Part shown: positions 15,076 through 24,055 of the stretch, in pieces
Layout of the letters: each line of letters begins with the position of its first letter
How positions within the stretch are numbered: position 1 is the first letter of the stretch
Assembly: GCF_900258505.1 (NCBI RefSeq)
Contig: NZ_LT984895.1
Span: 2,331,106-2,389,719, forward strand
Length of the DNA stretch: 58,614 nt
Reading direction: 5' to 3'
Source of the DNA: Brachybacterium timonense
Lineage (GTDB): Bacteria; Actinomycetota; Actinomycetes; Actinomycetales; Dermabacteraceae
Translations under genes and position numbers: made by a program
Notes under the pieces: generated by a model
The model's input: only the letters and a program-made list of their open reading frames with translations
Databases searched by the model: none
Told to the model about the DNA's origin: nothing

Positions 15076-16176
15076 ATGTCCCAGACCGTGAAGGGCGTCA
15101 TCGCCCGCGCAGCCGAGCAGCCCGCCGAGCTCGTCGACATCATCATCCCCGATCCGGGGCCGAATGACGTCGTCGTCGATATCGACGCCTGCGGCGTCTG
15201 CCACACTGACCTCGCCTACCGCGACGGTGGTATCACCGATGACTTCCCGTTCTTGCTGGGCCATGAGGCCGCAGGGCATGTCAGCGCCGTCGGCGAGGAC
15301 GTCACCCACGTCGAGGTCGGCGACTACGTGATTCTGAACTGGCGCGCCGTGTGCGGCCAGTGCCGAGCCTGCCGCAAGGGTGTTTCGCAGTACTGCTTCG
15401 CCACCCACAACGCCTCGCAGAAGATGACCCTGACCGACGGCACCGAGCTCGAGCCCGCCCTCGGCATCGGCGCCTTCGCCGAAAAAACCCTGGTCCACGA
15501 GATGCAGTGCACCAAAGTCTCCGAAGACGCTCCCGCCGAGGTCGCAGGCCTGCTGGGCTGTGGCGTCATGGCGGGCATCGGCGCCGCCGTGAATACCGGC
15601 GAGGTGCAGCGAGGCGAGTCGGTTGCCGTGATCGGCCTGGGCGGCGTCGGCTGCGCGGCGATCGCCGGTGCGAAGCTCGCGGGCGCCACGACGATCATCG
15701 GCCTGGACATCGACGGAAAGAAGCTGGATGCCGCCACCGAGCTGGGCGCAACGCACACCGTGAACACAAAGGACCTCTCTCCCGAGCAGGTCGCGGAGAA
15801 GATCCAGGAGCTCACCGACGGGTTCGGCGCTGACGTGGTGATCGACGCGGTCGCTATTCCACCCACATACGAGGCCGCTTTCTACGGCCGCGACCTCGCT
15901 GGCCGTGTGGTCCTCGTCGGCGTTCCCCGCCCGGGAGTGGAACTGACCCTCCCGCTGCTGGATGTGTTCGGCCGCGGGGGCGCCCTGAAGTCCTCCTGGT
16001 ACGGCGACTGCCTGCCCGAACGTGACTTCCCGTACCTGATCGACCTCTACCTGCAAGGACGGCTCCCCTTGGAACGCTTCGTCACCGGCCACACTGACCT
16101 CGACGGTGTGAACACAGCCCTCGACTCGCTGCACGACGGCGAGACCCTGCGCACCGTGGCGGTGATCGGCCGATGA
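15076..16176 (+). CDS. mscR: S-(hydroxymethyl)mycothiol dehydrogenase (MscR-type)
   Basis: Zinc-dependent medium-chain alcohol dehydrogenase. It oxidises the formaldehyde-mycothiol adduct, or reduces S-nitrosomycothiol, in the cytoplasm with NAD. The catalytic zinc region is GVCHTD (C42, H43) and GHEAAG (H63, E64). Structural-zinc cysteines are C93, C96, C99 and C107. The GLGGVG Rossmann motif follows. The ATG at 15076 has GAGGAGG five bases upstream. An earlier in-frame ATG lacks a site. The length is 366 residues. The stop overlaps the next metallo-hydrolase by four bases. The same pair is found in mycobacteria (Rv2259-Rv2260), which supports the mycothiol role. Confidence 0.88.
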   Translation: MSQTVKGVIARAAEQPAELVDIIIPDPGPNDVVVDIDACGVCHTDLAYRDGGITDDFPFLLGHEAAGHVSAVGEDVTHVEVGDYVILNWRAVCGQCRACRKGVSQYCFATHNASQKMTLTDGTELEPALGIGAFAEKTLVHEMQCTKVSEDAPAEVAGLLGCGVMAGIGAAVNTGEVQRGESVAVIGLGGVGCAAIAGAKLAGATTIIGLDIDGKKLDAATELGATHTVNTKDLSPEQVAEKIQELTDGFGADVVIDAVAIPPTYEAAFYGRDLAGRVVLVGVPRPGVELTLPLLDVFGRGGALKSSWYGDCLPERDFPYLIDLYLQGRLPLERFVTGHTDLDGVNTALDSLHDGETLRTVAVIGR

Positions 16177-16787
16177 CCGCCCGTTTCGACCACGCGACCG
16201 CCTCCGGCACCTTCTCGCTCGATGGCGAAACCCACGAGGTGGAGAACAACATCTGGGTGCTCGGCGATGACGAGCAGTGTGTCGTCTTCGACGCCCCGCA
16301 CGACGTGAAGGTCGTCCAGGACCTCGTGGGCGACCGTGAGTGCGTCGGCATCCTGCTCACCCACGCGCACGACGATCACGTCCGTTTCGCCCCGGAGCTC
16401 GCCGAGGCTCTCGACGCACCCTTGCTGCTGAACCCTGCCGACAAGGAGGTCTGGGCGCTCACCCACGGTGACCTGCCCTGGGATGGGGATGTTGCCGATT
16501 CCGACATGTTCTCTGTTGCAGGCGTCGACATCGAGGCGATCCACACGCCGGGTCACTCCCCAGGCTCGACCTGCTATTTCATCGAGGAGCTCGGGACGCT
16601 GGTCTCCGGCGACACCCTCTTCGAAGGCGGGCCGGGTGCGACGGGCCGTTCGTTCTCCTCACGGGAGACCATCGAACAGTCCGTGCGGGACCGCCTGTTC
16701 GTGCTCCCCGATGAGACCGTGGTGCACACGGGGCATGGCCCCTCGACCACGATCGGCGCAGAGAAGAAGGCGGCCGACGGCGACTAG
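16173..16787 (+). CDS. Metallo-beta-lactamase-fold hydrolase paired with MscR
   Basis: Glyoxalase II-like hydrolase of 204 residues. The zinc motif THAHDDH is at residues 63-69, and later ligands lie in HTPGHSPGS and SGDTLFEGG. The final HTGHGPST histidine motif is also present. Translational overlap with mscR (ATGA) points to a joint pathway: it could hydrolyse the S-formylmycothiol made by MscR, releasing formate and mycothiol. That substrate is inferred from context and from the analogous mycobacterial pair. It has not been shown by sequence alone. Confidence 0.85.
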   Translation: MTARFDHATASGTFSLDGETHEVENNIWVLGDDEQCVVFDAPHDVKVVQDLVGDRECVGILLTHAHDDHVRFAPELAEALDAPLLLNPADKEVWALTHGDLPWDGDVADSDMFSVAGVDIEAIHTPGHSPGSTCYFIEELGTLVSGDTLFEGGPGATGRSFSSRETIEQSVRDRLFVLPDETVVHTGHGPSTTIGAEKKAADGD

Positions 16788-16878
16788 CTGTGAGCCCACG
16801 CTGAGCTGCGAAGCGGCAGGCGGCGCATGAGGCGCGTGACGACGGTCTCGCCGCGATCGCACATCTGCCGACAGTTCT

Positions 16879-16920
16879 GAGCCCCGGACGACGCCCCGCA
16901 GGCGGCGTGGTCCGGGGCTC
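16879..16920 (+). terminator. Long hairpin terminator after the mscR pair
   Basis: An 11-base-pair stem (GAGCCCCGGAC / GTCCGGGGCTC) is extended inward by ACGCC / GGCGT after one mismatch. No T-run follows, as is common for actinobacterial terminators. It probably ends the mscR-hydrolase transcript. Confidence 0.65.
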
Positions 16921-17139
16921 CGGTCATCCAGGGACTCGGCGCGGGGCGCGATCACCCACGAGACCGCGGCGCCACCGCACGATGCCAGCAGATCATCCCC
17001 AACGTCGCCCCACTGGTCATCCCTCCACATTCCCCGCGCGCCTTTCTCAGCTGCGAAGATCCTTCGGCCTGCTCGACCTCTGTCCACACCGCCGCCGTTT
17101 GTCGGAGGTAACCCATAGAGTCGGATCATCGAACAGAGA

Positions 17140-17173
17140 TTCGATCTGGATCTGCCAGCGATGTCAGATCGAA
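17140..17173. repeat. Inverted repeat before the DUF222/HNH gene
   Basis: TTCGATCTG (17140-17148) and CAGATCGAA (17165-17173) are exact complements with a 16-base spacer. They lie 26-59 bases before the ATG and just downstream of a TAGAGT box. It may be an operator or a 5' UTR hairpin. Confidence 0.5.
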
Positions 17174-17198
17174 GCGGTGATGTCGGAGGGAGGCAGCC

Positions 17199-18827
17199 AT
17201 GGGTGACTGGAACGACGTGGCACACAGCGGGCGACAGGAGTCCGTGTTCACGCTGCTGTCGCCCACCGCCGACGCCGACCTCATCTCCGCGGCCCGCGCG
17301 CGCCTTGATGACCGTTCTCGCCGTCGGCGCGCCGGGGCGAAGACCCGCATGGAACGCACGTTGACCGGTATCGACGCGGCACAGACCGAGCGGATCAGCT
17401 TCCTGTGGGACCGCACCCGGGAGGACGCTCGACATGAGGCCGCACGTCTGACCACTCTCGCCAGCAGCGTCGCGCGCGCCGACGATCCGGACGCCGACCC
17501 CGACCGCCGACAGGCCGCTCTTCTGCAGGTCGCCGCAGCGATGCGCTGTACGCGCCAGCAGGCCGAGGCAGCCGTCCACAGGGCGCATCACGCCGTCGAG
17601 AACCTGCCGAGCACCCTCGAGCATCTCTCCAATGGTGAGCTGCCCACCTCCTGGTTCGACCGGCTCGTCCGCGCCACCCGCCCATTGGAAGACGCGGCGG
17701 CCCAGGAGGTCGATGCAGCGATCGCGGCGAGTGATCTCGAGGTCACGCCGGAATCCTTCGCCCGCCGCCTGAACCTTGTCGTCGCCCAGGTCCGTGCACG
17801 CACAGAACTGCCGGCCTGCTACCGCCCGGAGGCACGCCGACGCGTGGAGCTCGATGATCCGCGCCCGGACGGCACGGGCTGCCTGCGGATCATCGGGCCG
17901 ATCCCGGAGATCCTGGGGCTTGCCCGCAGGCTCGACTCGGCCGCCCATGCCGTGCAGCACGCCCAGCGTCTGGCCTTGCACGACGGCACCGACGTGCCGG
18001 TGGACCCCCGCGGCGAAGTCGCCGCCTATGAGGAGCTGCCCACCCTCGCCCAGCTGCGCTATGACCTGCTGTACGGTGCCGTCCTCGACACCGGCGCCGT
18101 CACTGTTCCGCCGGCACGCTTCCGCATGAACGTGACGGTGCCGGCGCTGACGCTGCTCGGAGAGTCCGATGCCCCGGGCCTGCTCGACGGCCGCCACCCG
18201 ATACCGGCCGAGATGGCCCGCGAGCTGGCTGGCACCGAGGAGACCTGGTTCCGTGTCCTCACCGATCCCGGCAGCGGCGAGTTCCTGCGTCTGCCGGCGG
18301 ACCGCTACCGGCCCACCCCAGCGATGCTCGAGCACCTGCGGCTGCGCCACCCGGAATGCGCCGCCCCCGGCTGCTCACGGCCCACCAACTCCCCCGTCCT
18401 GTGCGACCACATCGAGGAGTTCGACCACGAGGATCCCGCCGCCGGTGGGTCCACCACCGTCGAGAACCTCCAGCTGCTGTGCCGTCAGCATCACAGGTTG
18501 AAGACCGCCGGGCTGCTGGAACCGATCCGCGATGAGGAGGATTCCTGCACCATCTGGGGGCTGCCGGACCTCGCGATCGCACTCCAGGAGGACGCCAAGG
18601 ATCTCGCCACCGAACAGGTGGTCTGCGAGATGGAGGAGGCATGGGCGGCGTTCCTCGCCGCGGATCAGGCCCGGCGCGATGCCGCGAAGCGTCGCGCGCA
18701 GCTGCAGGCCGGGGAGATCGTCGAGGGCGAAAGCGTCATCGGCCCTGGCGGCGAGCCCGGATGGACGGTGCGGGCCGACGGGACGCTGCGGCCGCCCCTG
18801 CCCGAGGCACCTCCGCCACCGTTCTGA
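17199..18827 (+). CDS. DUF222 / HNH endonuclease domain protein
   Basis: The 542-residue protein has an N-terminal alpha-helical DUF222 region (about 40-330) and an HNH nuclease domain near 385-440 with APGCSRP, CDHIEE and LCRQHHRLKT, the two cysteines and histidines expected for a metal-bound HNH fold. This family (13E12-repeat-like) is very common in actinobacteria, often in many copies and next to mobile DNA, but its role is unknown. The C-terminus is acidic and ends in a proline-rich tail. The start at 17199 has GGAGG nearby. No partner gene is evident. Confidence 0.85.
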   Translation: MGDWNDVAHSGRQESVFTLLSPTADADLISAARARLDDRSRRRRAGAKTRMERTLTGIDAAQTERISFLWDRTREDARHEAARLTTLASSVARADDPDADPDRRQAALLQVAAAMRCTRQQAEAAVHRAHHAVENLPSTLEHLSNGELPTSWFDRLVRATRPLEDAAAQEVDAAIAASDLEVTPESFARRLNLVVAQVRARTELPACYRPEARRRVELDDPRPDGTGCLRIIGPIPEILGLARRLDSAAHAVQHAQRLALHDGTDVPVDPRGEVAAYEELPTLAQLRYDLLYGAVLDTGAVTVPPARFRMNVTVPALTLLGESDAPGLLDGRHPIPAEMARELAGTEETWFRVLTDPGSGEFLRLPADRYRPTPAMLEHLRLRHPECAAPGCSRPTNSPVLCDHIEEFDHEDPAAGGSTTVENLQLLCRQHHRLKTAGLLEPIRDEEDSCTIWGLPDLAIALQEDAKDLATEQVVCEMEEAWAAFLAADQARRDAAKRRAQLQAGEIVEGESVIGPGGEPGWTVRADGTLRPPLPEAPPPPF

Positions 18828-18833
18828 CGTCGT

Positions 18834-18853
18834 GCAGACGCCTCGACGTCTGC
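18834..18853 (+). terminator. Hairpin after the DUF222/HNH gene
   Basis: A perfect 7-base-pair stem, GCAGACG / CGTCTGC, with a 6-base loop starts seven bases after the stop codon. It has no T-run. It could end the transcript just before the next promoter at about 18878. Confidence 0.5.
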
Positions 18854-18877
18854 GGTCGTTCCCGGTCCACTGACTGC

Positions 18878-18890
18878 TATCCTCGCCGGA
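18878..18890 (+). promoter_or_regulatory. Leaderless promoter of the HIT gene
   Basis: An extended -10 box, TGC-TATCCT (box 18878-18883), is followed by six bases (CGCCGG) and then the ATG at 18890. No ribosome site is present, so the mRNA probably starts at the ATG. Confidence 0.55.
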
Positions 18891-19435
18891 TGACCTTGAG
18901 CGGAGACTCCGAGGACCGATACTCTCCCCGCCGCGTGGCCGACGACCAGGAGATTCGAGACTGGCGGGAGCGACAAGCAGCCATCGGATCCGTGGTGGAC
19001 GGGTTGAGTGCACAGGGCATCTGCTACCAGTGCGAGGAGCTGAGCACCGGAGAGATTCTCGGTGAGCAGGCGATCATCACCGAGGATGACCTGATTCGCG
19101 TGGTCCTGGCGAGCGACCCGCGGACGCCGGGGCACACGATCATCGTCTGGAAGCCTCACGCCCATGACTTCTCGGAGCTCGACGACGACTCGACGGCCAG
19201 GTTGTTCATCACCTGCCGAGATGTGGCCCGTGCCCTCAAGAACACGTTGGCAGGAGTCGAACGGGTGTATCAGGTGACCATGTGCGACGGTCCGATCAAC
19301 CATCTCCACATCCAGTTGATCCCCCGCTACGCTCACACGCCGATCGGATCTCAGCGACTCGTCGATCCCAGGGGACCGCTTCTGGACGGGGACGCCATCG
19401 CGGAGCGTGTGCGGTCCGCGCTGTATGCCGCCTGA
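18890..19435 (+). CDS. HIT-superfamily protein (HxHxQ type)
   Basis: Nucleotide hydrolase or transferase of the histidine-triad superfamily, 181 residues. The motif is H138-L-H140-I-Q142-L, so the middle catalytic histidine is kept but the third position is glutamine, as in GalT and Ap4A phosphorylases and unlike classical HINT proteins. Two cysteines (CYQC, C45 and C48) could hold a metal. The ATG at 18890 follows a TATCCT box by six bases and lacks a ribosome site. The stop lies inside the first copy of a 29-base tandem repeat. The substrate is unknown. Confidence 0.75.
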   Translation: MTLSGDSEDRYSPRRVADDQEIRDWRERQAAIGSVVDGLSAQGICYQCEELSTGEILGEQAIITEDDLIRVVLASDPRTPGHTIIVWKPHAHDFSELDDDSTARLFITCRDVARALKNTLAGVERVYQVTMCDGPINHLHIQLIPRYAHTPIGSQRLVDPRGPLLDGDAIAERVRSALYAA

Positions 19436-19485
19436 CCCGGGCGGGGAAATCCGACACCGCCTGACCCGAGCGGGGAGATCCGACG
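19428..19485 (+). repeat. 29-base tandem repeat, two copies
   Basis: Copies at 19428-19456 and 19457-19485 differ at only three positions. The unit starts CCGCCTGACCCG and ends ATCCGAC followed by A or G. The first copy contains the HIT stop codon, and the duplicated unit repeats it in the 3' UTR. It looks like a local duplication. Confidence 0.85.
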
Positions 19486-19569
19486 CAGCTCCTCATGGAC
19501 GACGCTTTCCCCACCAGCAGCGACCCCAGCGAGCCCGTGCGCCGGACCTACCGTGCGGCCGATTGAGCG

Positions 19570-19589
19570 ACCCGATCCCCTGATCGGGT
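19570..19589. terminator. Bidirectional hairpin between HIT and copD-ctaG
   Basis: A perfect 8-base-pair stem, ACCCGATC / GATCGGGT, with a CCCT loop lies between two convergent genes. It has no T-run on either side but is well placed to end both transcripts. Confidence 0.55.
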
Positions 19590-19624
19590 GGACCGAGCCT
19601 CGAGGGTCTTCCCCCGGAACGGTT

Positions 19625-21823
19625 CTACGACTCCACGGTGTCTCCGCCGCGCTGAATGTCTCCAGCAGCACGGGACTCCGTCTCTCCGCCGGGCCGGGCA
19701 TTGATCGGGCCATCGGTGCCGCTATGGCTCGCACCATGAGCGCGGCCGCCCGTACCGCTGCCACGGCCGAGCCCCGCGAGATACGCGTTGTACGCAGCGA
19801 GCTCCGCTTCCCCGTCGCGGTCGGCTTTGCGGTCCCACTGCCGAGCTCGGCGATCTTCCGAGCGCGACCACTGGACGACGGCGAGCACGGCGTACAACAC
19901 CGTCGGCACCTCGGAGACAGCCCACATGAACGAGCCGCCCGCGATCTGAATCCGTGTGAGCTGCTCGATCGAGTACATACCGAGCTCGAGATACCAGTCC
20001 TCGGCGATCAACCATGTGGCCGACACCAGAGCCACACCGAAGAACGCGTGGAACGTGAGCGTGACCAGAAGTGTGATGATCTTCAGCACCGGATTGATCG
20101 GCCGCGTCGACGGGTCGATACCGATGATCACCCAGGCGAACAAGTACCCCGACAGCAGGAAGTGCACCGTCATCAGCACATGCCCCAGGTGGTGATACAT
20201 CGCCGCCTCGAACAGAGGCGTGAAGTAGAAGATCACCAACGAACCGGCGAAGAACACGCCCGCGAGCGGAGGCGAGGAGACGAAGCGTGCATACCCCGAG
20301 TGGAGGGCGGCCAGCACCCACTCACGAATCCCCCGAGAACCATCAGAGCGCGGCGGCATCGCGCGGGAGAGCAGCGTGACCGGCGCACCGAGCACCCACA
20401 GCGGCGGCACGATCATCATCATTGCCATGTGCTGCACCATGTGCGCATCGAACCGGAATCGCCCCCACGCCGCGACCCCACCGCACATCACCCATGTGAA
20501 AGCCAGGCACCCCAGCAGAAACGGTACGGTGCGTCGCAACGACCAGGCGTCCCCACGCCTGCGAAGCCGCACCACGCCCGCCACATAAAACCCGGCCATG
20601 GCCAGCGCAAGGGCGAAGGCTGCCCAGTCCATCTCGACGTCGACAAACAGTGACGCCACCGTGAACGTGTCCGACGGCGGCAGGAAACCGACGAGCGAGA
20701 GAGTGCGCAGGTCGCCGACCGCTGGCACCTCCTGCGGCACGGGCGGCGCGGAACGGGACAGCCCGATCGATGCTCCGATAGCGACCGCCATCAGTAGTCC
20801 CTCAGTGAGGGCGAGGTGCCGGAAACGAACCCGCTCTCCCAGCCGTTGACGCTGCGCGGCTCCAAGCCCTGCAAGCACCACAAGCAGCGCAGTCTTCACC
20901 AGAACGAGCCACCCGTAGGGACTCTGCACGAGAGCGCCCCAGCTGCCCACGCGGATCACAGCACTGACGACACCGCCGAAGGCCAGCGCCACCACGGCTG
21001 CAAGAGCCCATGCGGAAAAGCGGCGAATCGTCGTGGCGAGCACGGCATCGGAGGTGCGCGGTGTGATGAGGCCGATCACCAACAGTCCACCACCCCAGAC
21101 CGCCACACCGAGCAGATGCAGCACCATGGCGTTGACGGCGTTGGTGTGATCGAGACTGGCGCCGGCATGCCCCGCGAAGCCCAGCAGAGCGGTGCCGATG
21201 CCAGCGAAGGCAAGGCCCCAGGCCACCAATACTGTGGATCGACCCAGCCCCATGAACAGTGCCGCGATCAGCGCCGCGACTGCGACGGCGGCGCGCAGGC
21301 GCCCGAGGTCTCCGGTGATCCCGACGCCCCATGGATCCAGACCGGAGCCCGAACCTGTGGCCTCGAGCCCCCCGAGCGGTATCAGCATGAGCGCGCAGAC
21401 TGCCCAGAGCAACGCGCCGGCAGCGCCGATGCGTGCGGTGTATCGCCGCAGCGGGTCGAGCCTTGTCACCTCGCGTCGCGACGGCCCGGGCAAGAGCAAC
21501 ACCACGGTGCCTCCGGCACCGATCGCGAGCAACAGCCCCAGGTGGTGTAGCGCGGTGATGATGGGAGTGCCCCACGTGACGAGCGGTGAGGCGGGGACCA
21601 GCGTTGCGCCTGACAATGTGGCAGGCAGAGCGCCCGTCACGGTCAGGCCACCCAGCGCGGCGGCCACGGTCAGGGCGAGCAGGATGGCGGGGATTGCGGT
21701 GATGCGCGCACGGCCGGGGCTCGTCGGTGCGACGCCGCCCTGCGGTGCGCGTCCTGGAGTGGCCCGTGCAGCGGGGGCAGGCCCCACGCCCCGGTCGACT
21801 GGCGCACGGCCGGGGCTGTTCAT
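19625..21823 (-). CDS. CopD - CtaG fusion membrane protein
   Basis: The 732-residue polytopic membrane protein has two halves. The N-terminal half (about 40-370) resembles the CopD copper-resistance family, with many membrane helices and a conserved HTNAVNAMVLHLLG segment. The C-terminal half (about 400-660) matches CtaG_Caa3, the cytochrome oxidase assembly family, with histidine-rich FDAHMVQHMAMMM and AMYHHLGHVLMTVHF segments. Such fusions are common in actinobacteria and are thought to move or insert copper for cytochrome oxidase. The tail after 670 is polar and disordered. The start overlaps trmH by four bases. Confidence 0.88.
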   Translation of the reverse strand: MNSPGRAPVDRGVGPAPAARATPGRAPQGGVAPTSPGRARITAIPAILLALTVAAALGGLTVTGALPATLSGATLVPASPLVTWGTPIITALHHLGLLLAIGAGGTVVLLLPGPSRREVTRLDPLRRYTARIGAAGALLWAVCALMLIPLGGLEATGSGSGLDPWGVGITGDLGRLRAAVAVAALIAALFMGLGRSTVLVAWGLAFAGIGTALLGFAGHAGASLDHTNAVNAMVLHLLGVAVWGGGLLVIGLITPRTSDAVLATTIRRFSAWALAAVVALAFGGVVSAVIRVGSWGALVQSPYGWLVLVKTALLVVLAGLGAAQRQRLGERVRFRHLALTEGLLMAVAIGASIGLSRSAPPVPQEVPAVGDLRTLSLVGFLPPSDTFTVASLFVDVEMDWAAFALALAMAGFYVAGVVRLRRRGDAWSLRRTVPFLLGCLAFTWVMCGGVAAWGRFRFDAHMVQHMAMMMIVPPLWVLGAPVTLLSRAMPPRSDGSRGIREWVLAALHSGYARFVSSPPLAGVFFAGSLVIFYFTPLFEAAMYHHLGHVLMTVHFLLSGYLFAWVIIGIDPSTRPINPVLKIITLLVTLTFHAFFGVALVSATWLIAEDWYLELGMYSIEQLTRIQIAGGSFMWAVSEVPTVLYAVLAVVQWSRSEDRRARQWDRKADRDGEAELAAYNAYLAGLGRGSGTGGRAHGASHSGTDGPINARPGGETESRAAGDIQRGGDTVES

Positions 21824-22767
21824 CGCCCCTCCCCGTGATGGCCAGCCCGGGGCCGACGGCGCAGCGTCTCGAACAGGCAGACCGTTGCCGCCGTGTGCAC
21901 GTTGAGGGATTCTGCACGGCCCACCAGAGGGATCCGTACCGCGAGCGGGGCGGCGGCGAGCGTATCCGCGTCCAGACCGTGGGCTTCATTGCCCATGATC
22001 CAGGCGATTCGCTCGGGCAGGTCCGAATCGTAAAGGTCGCGGTCGGCGTAGCCGCTGGTGGCGACCGCGGTGACGTGCTTCGCGGCGAGAGCGGTGAGCA
22101 CCTGGTCGATGTGTGTGTCGAGCACAAGCGGAAGATGGAACACGCTGCCGACGCTCGCACGGATCACCTTCGGGGCGTACGGATCGGCGCAGGTCTTTGT
22201 GAGGATCACGGCGTCGGCGCCGGCCGCGTCGGCGGTGCGAATCAGGGTGCCAACGTTGCCGGGGTCGCGCACCTCGTGGAGCACGAGCAGCGTGAGCGGG
22301 ACGTCGGTGGAAACCAGATTCGTACGGCCGCGAGAGACCGCCGGCCTCCCGCCGTCGTCCGGGACCACGTGCCCCATACCGCCCAGCACCGCATCGAGCG
22401 AGGCACTCGCGGGCTGGTGTGCGATGGCGACGACGCCCTGCGGGCTAACCAGCGCCCCCCCGGTGCCGGCTTCACGGACCATCGCCGCGAGGATCCGCTC
22501 GTCCGTCGGACGTACTGGCACGTTCGCTGTGCGGGCGAGGTCGGCGAGCTCGGGATGCTGGGCGTCGGCTTTCGCGGTGAGATGCAGTTCGAGGGTGTCG
22601 CCTGAGCGCTCGGTGAGCAGGGAGCGGACCGCCTGCGGGCCTTCCACGCGGATGCGCCCCTGCTTGCGACGTGCCGAACGCCCGGCCAGTGCCGCGATCC
22701 GACGCACCCGCTCGGAGCGGGGCGAGGTGATCGGGGACTGGTCCGGGCGTTCGGGGAGCGTGTTCAT
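21820..22767 (-). CDS. TrmH/SpoU-family RNA 2'-O-methyltransferase
   Basis: SAM-dependent ribose methylase of rRNA or tRNA with the knotted SPOUT fold. An N-terminal substrate-binding domain (about 15-120, with GRIRVEGPQAVRSLL) precedes the catalytic domain. The knot motifs are present: HEVRDPGNVGTLIRTADAAG, IMGNEAHGL, and the final VPLVGRAESLNVHTAATVCLFE. The ATG at 22767 gives 315 residues. The longer open frame upstream overlaps rplT. It follows rplT by 19 bases, as in other actinobacteria, so it is likely cotranscribed with infC-rpmI-rplT. The exact RNA target is unknown. Confidence 0.9.
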   Translation of the reverse strand: MNTLPERPDQSPITSPRSERVRRIAALAGRSARRKQGRIRVEGPQAVRSLLTERSGDTLELHLTAKADAQHPELADLARTANVPVRPTDERILAAMVREAGTGGALVSPQGVVAIAHQPASASLDAVLGGMGHVVPDDGGRPAVSRGRTNLVSTDVPLTLLVLHEVRDPGNVGTLIRTADAAGADAVILTKTCADPYAPKVIRASVGSVFHLPLVLDTHIDQVLTALAAKHVTAVATSGYADRDLYDSDLPERIAWIMGNEAHGLDADTLAAAPLAVRIPLVGRAESLNVHTAATVCLFETLRRRPRAGHHGEGR

Positions 22768-22786
22768 CGCGTCAGCGGCGCGATGA

Positions 22787-23167
22787 TCAGGCTGCGGGCG
22801 CGTTGACGTCCTTGGGCAGGGCGTTCTTCGCGACCTCGACGAGCGCGGCAAAAGCCGGGGCGTCGTTGACGGCGAGTTCGGCGAGCATGCGACGGTCGAC
22901 CTCGACACCCGCCAGGCCGAGGCCCTGAATGAAGCGGTTGTAGGTCATGCCGTTGGCGCGGGCCGCGGCGTTGATGCGCTGGATCCAGAGACGACGGAAG
23001 TCGCTCTTGCGGACCTTGCGGTCGCGGTAGTTGTAGGTGGCCGAGTGGAGCACCTGCTCCTTGGCTTTGCGGTACAGGCGCGAGCGCTGGCCGCGGTAGC
23101 CGCTGGCCTGCTCGAGGATCTCCCGACGCTTCTTCTGGGCGTTGACCGCCCGCTTCACGCGTGCCAC
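22787..23167 (-). CDS. rplT: Ribosomal protein L20
   Basis: Large-subunit protein that binds 23S rRNA early in assembly, and in several bacteria represses its own operon. The 126-residue basic protein opens [20 protein letters not shown], with the long N-terminal helix and globular C-terminus typical of L20. It starts with GTG (23167), with GAAGGAG six bases upstream. It is the third gene of infC-rpmI-rplT. Confidence 0.98.
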   Translation of the reverse strand: MARVKRAVNAQKKRREILEQASGYRGQRSRLYRKAKEQVLHSATYNYRDRKVRKSDFRRLWIQRINAAARANGMTYNRFIQGLGLAGVEVDRRMLAELAVNDAPAFAALVEVAKNALPKDVNAPAA

Positions 23168-23228
23168 GTGATTCTCCTTCGCTGGTTCGAGTTCAGAGGT
23201 GCGGGAACTCCGATCCCGCGGGAGGGGC

Positions 23229-23423
23229 TCAGCGGCCCAGGAGTCGCTTCATCCGCTTGACGTCGGCCTTCGCAACGTCCGTGTCGCTGCCCAGGCGGCG
23301 CTTGCGGGTGGAGGACTTGTGCTCCAGGAGGTGGCGAGCGTTCGCCTTCTCCCGCATGAGCTTGCCCGAACCGGTCACGCGGACGCGCTTCTTCGTGCCC
23401 GAGTGGGTCTTGTTCTTCGGCAT
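23229..23423 (-). CDS. rpmI: Ribosomal protein L35
   Basis: The 64-residue basic protein starts [20 protein letters not shown] and ends [13 protein letters not shown], a clear L35. The ATG at 23423 has AGGAGAACAGGC-type ribosome site upstream. A much longer open frame in the same phase is only an extension over infC. It lies between infC and rplT with short gaps. Confidence 0.97.
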   Translation of the reverse strand: MPKNKTHSGTKKRVRVTGSGKLMREKANARHLLEHKSSTRKRRLGSDTDVAKADVKRMKRLLGR

Positions 23424-23446
23424 TGCCTGTTCTCCTTCGTGCAGTA

Positions 23447-24055
23447 TCAGGACGCGTCGTCGCTGTTCGCGGCGGCGTCCTTGCCGCGCTGGGCGGCTTT
23501 CTCGGCATCGGACTTGCGCTTGCGCGCTTCGGCCTTGGCCTGGGCCTTCTTCTTGTGAGGACCGAGCACCATCACCATGGTGCGCCCGTCCTGACGGGGG
23601 TGGGACTCCACGAAACCGAGCTCGGCGACGTCCTCCGCCATGCGGCCCAGCAGTCGGGTGCCCAGCTCGGGGCGGGACTGCTCGCGACCGCGGAAACGCA
23701 CCATGACCTTGACCTTGTCGCCGCCGGCAAGGAACTTCTCCACGTTGCGGCGCTTGGTCTCGTAGTCGTGCTTGTCGATCTTCAGGCCCATCCGGATCTC
23801 CTTCTGAACCGTATTGGCCTGGTTCTTCCGGGACTCGCGGGCCTTGAGGTTGGCCTCGTACTTGTACTTGCCGTAGTCCATGAGACGCGCGACGGGAGGG
23901 TTCGCACCGGGGGCGACCTCGACCAGGTCGAGATCCGCTTCCTGGGCGAGCCGAAGGGCGTCCTCGACACGGACCACGCCGACCTGTTCGCCGGCGGGCC
24001 CGACCAGAAGGACCTTCGGCACCCTGATCTGTCCGTTGATGCGCTGTTCGCTGAT
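23447..24055 (-). CDS. infC: Translation initiation factor IF-3, probable AUC start
   Basis: Binds the 30S subunit and checks the initiator codon. The conserved N-terminal IF3 sequence, [20 protein letters not shown], extends upstream of the first ordinary start (GTG 24022). In frame, the only candidate with a ribosome site is ATC at 24055, with GAGGAG five bases upstream. A TGA lies in frame just before it. This gives 202 residues starting (M)SEQRINGQ. E. coli infC starts at AUU and uses this for self-regulation, so a rare start is expected for this family. The C-terminal domain carries [10 protein letters not shown] and a lysine-rich tail. Confidence 0.93.
   Translation of the reverse strand: MSEQRINGQIRVPKVLLVGPAGEQVGVVRVEDALRLAQEADLDLVEVAPGANPPVARLMDYGKYKYEANLKARESRKNQANTVQKEIRMGLKIDKHDYETKRRNVEKFLAGGDKVKVMVRFRGREQSRPELGTRLLGRMAEDVAELGFVESHPRQDGRTMVMVLGPHKKKAQAKAEARKRKSDAEKAAQRGKDAAANSDDAS

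Larger units (their letters stand above)
16788..17198 (+). other. Intergenic region upstream of the DUF222/HNH gene
   Basis: No convincing gene lies in these 411 bases. It contains the strong hairpin at 16879-16920, a TAGAGT -10 candidate at 17116-17121 and a 9-base inverted repeat at 17140-17173, each described separately. Confidence 0.6.

Noticed and set aside
16659..18350. 563-codon minus-strand frame opposite the DUF222/HNH gene
   Set aside because: The plus strand has a ribosome site, DUF222 helices and an HNH motif. The minus frame is a shadow.
20802..22160. 452-codon frame overlapping copD-ctaG and trmH
   Set aside because: Arginine-rich out-of-frame translation. The overlapping real genes have clear membrane helices and SPOUT motifs.
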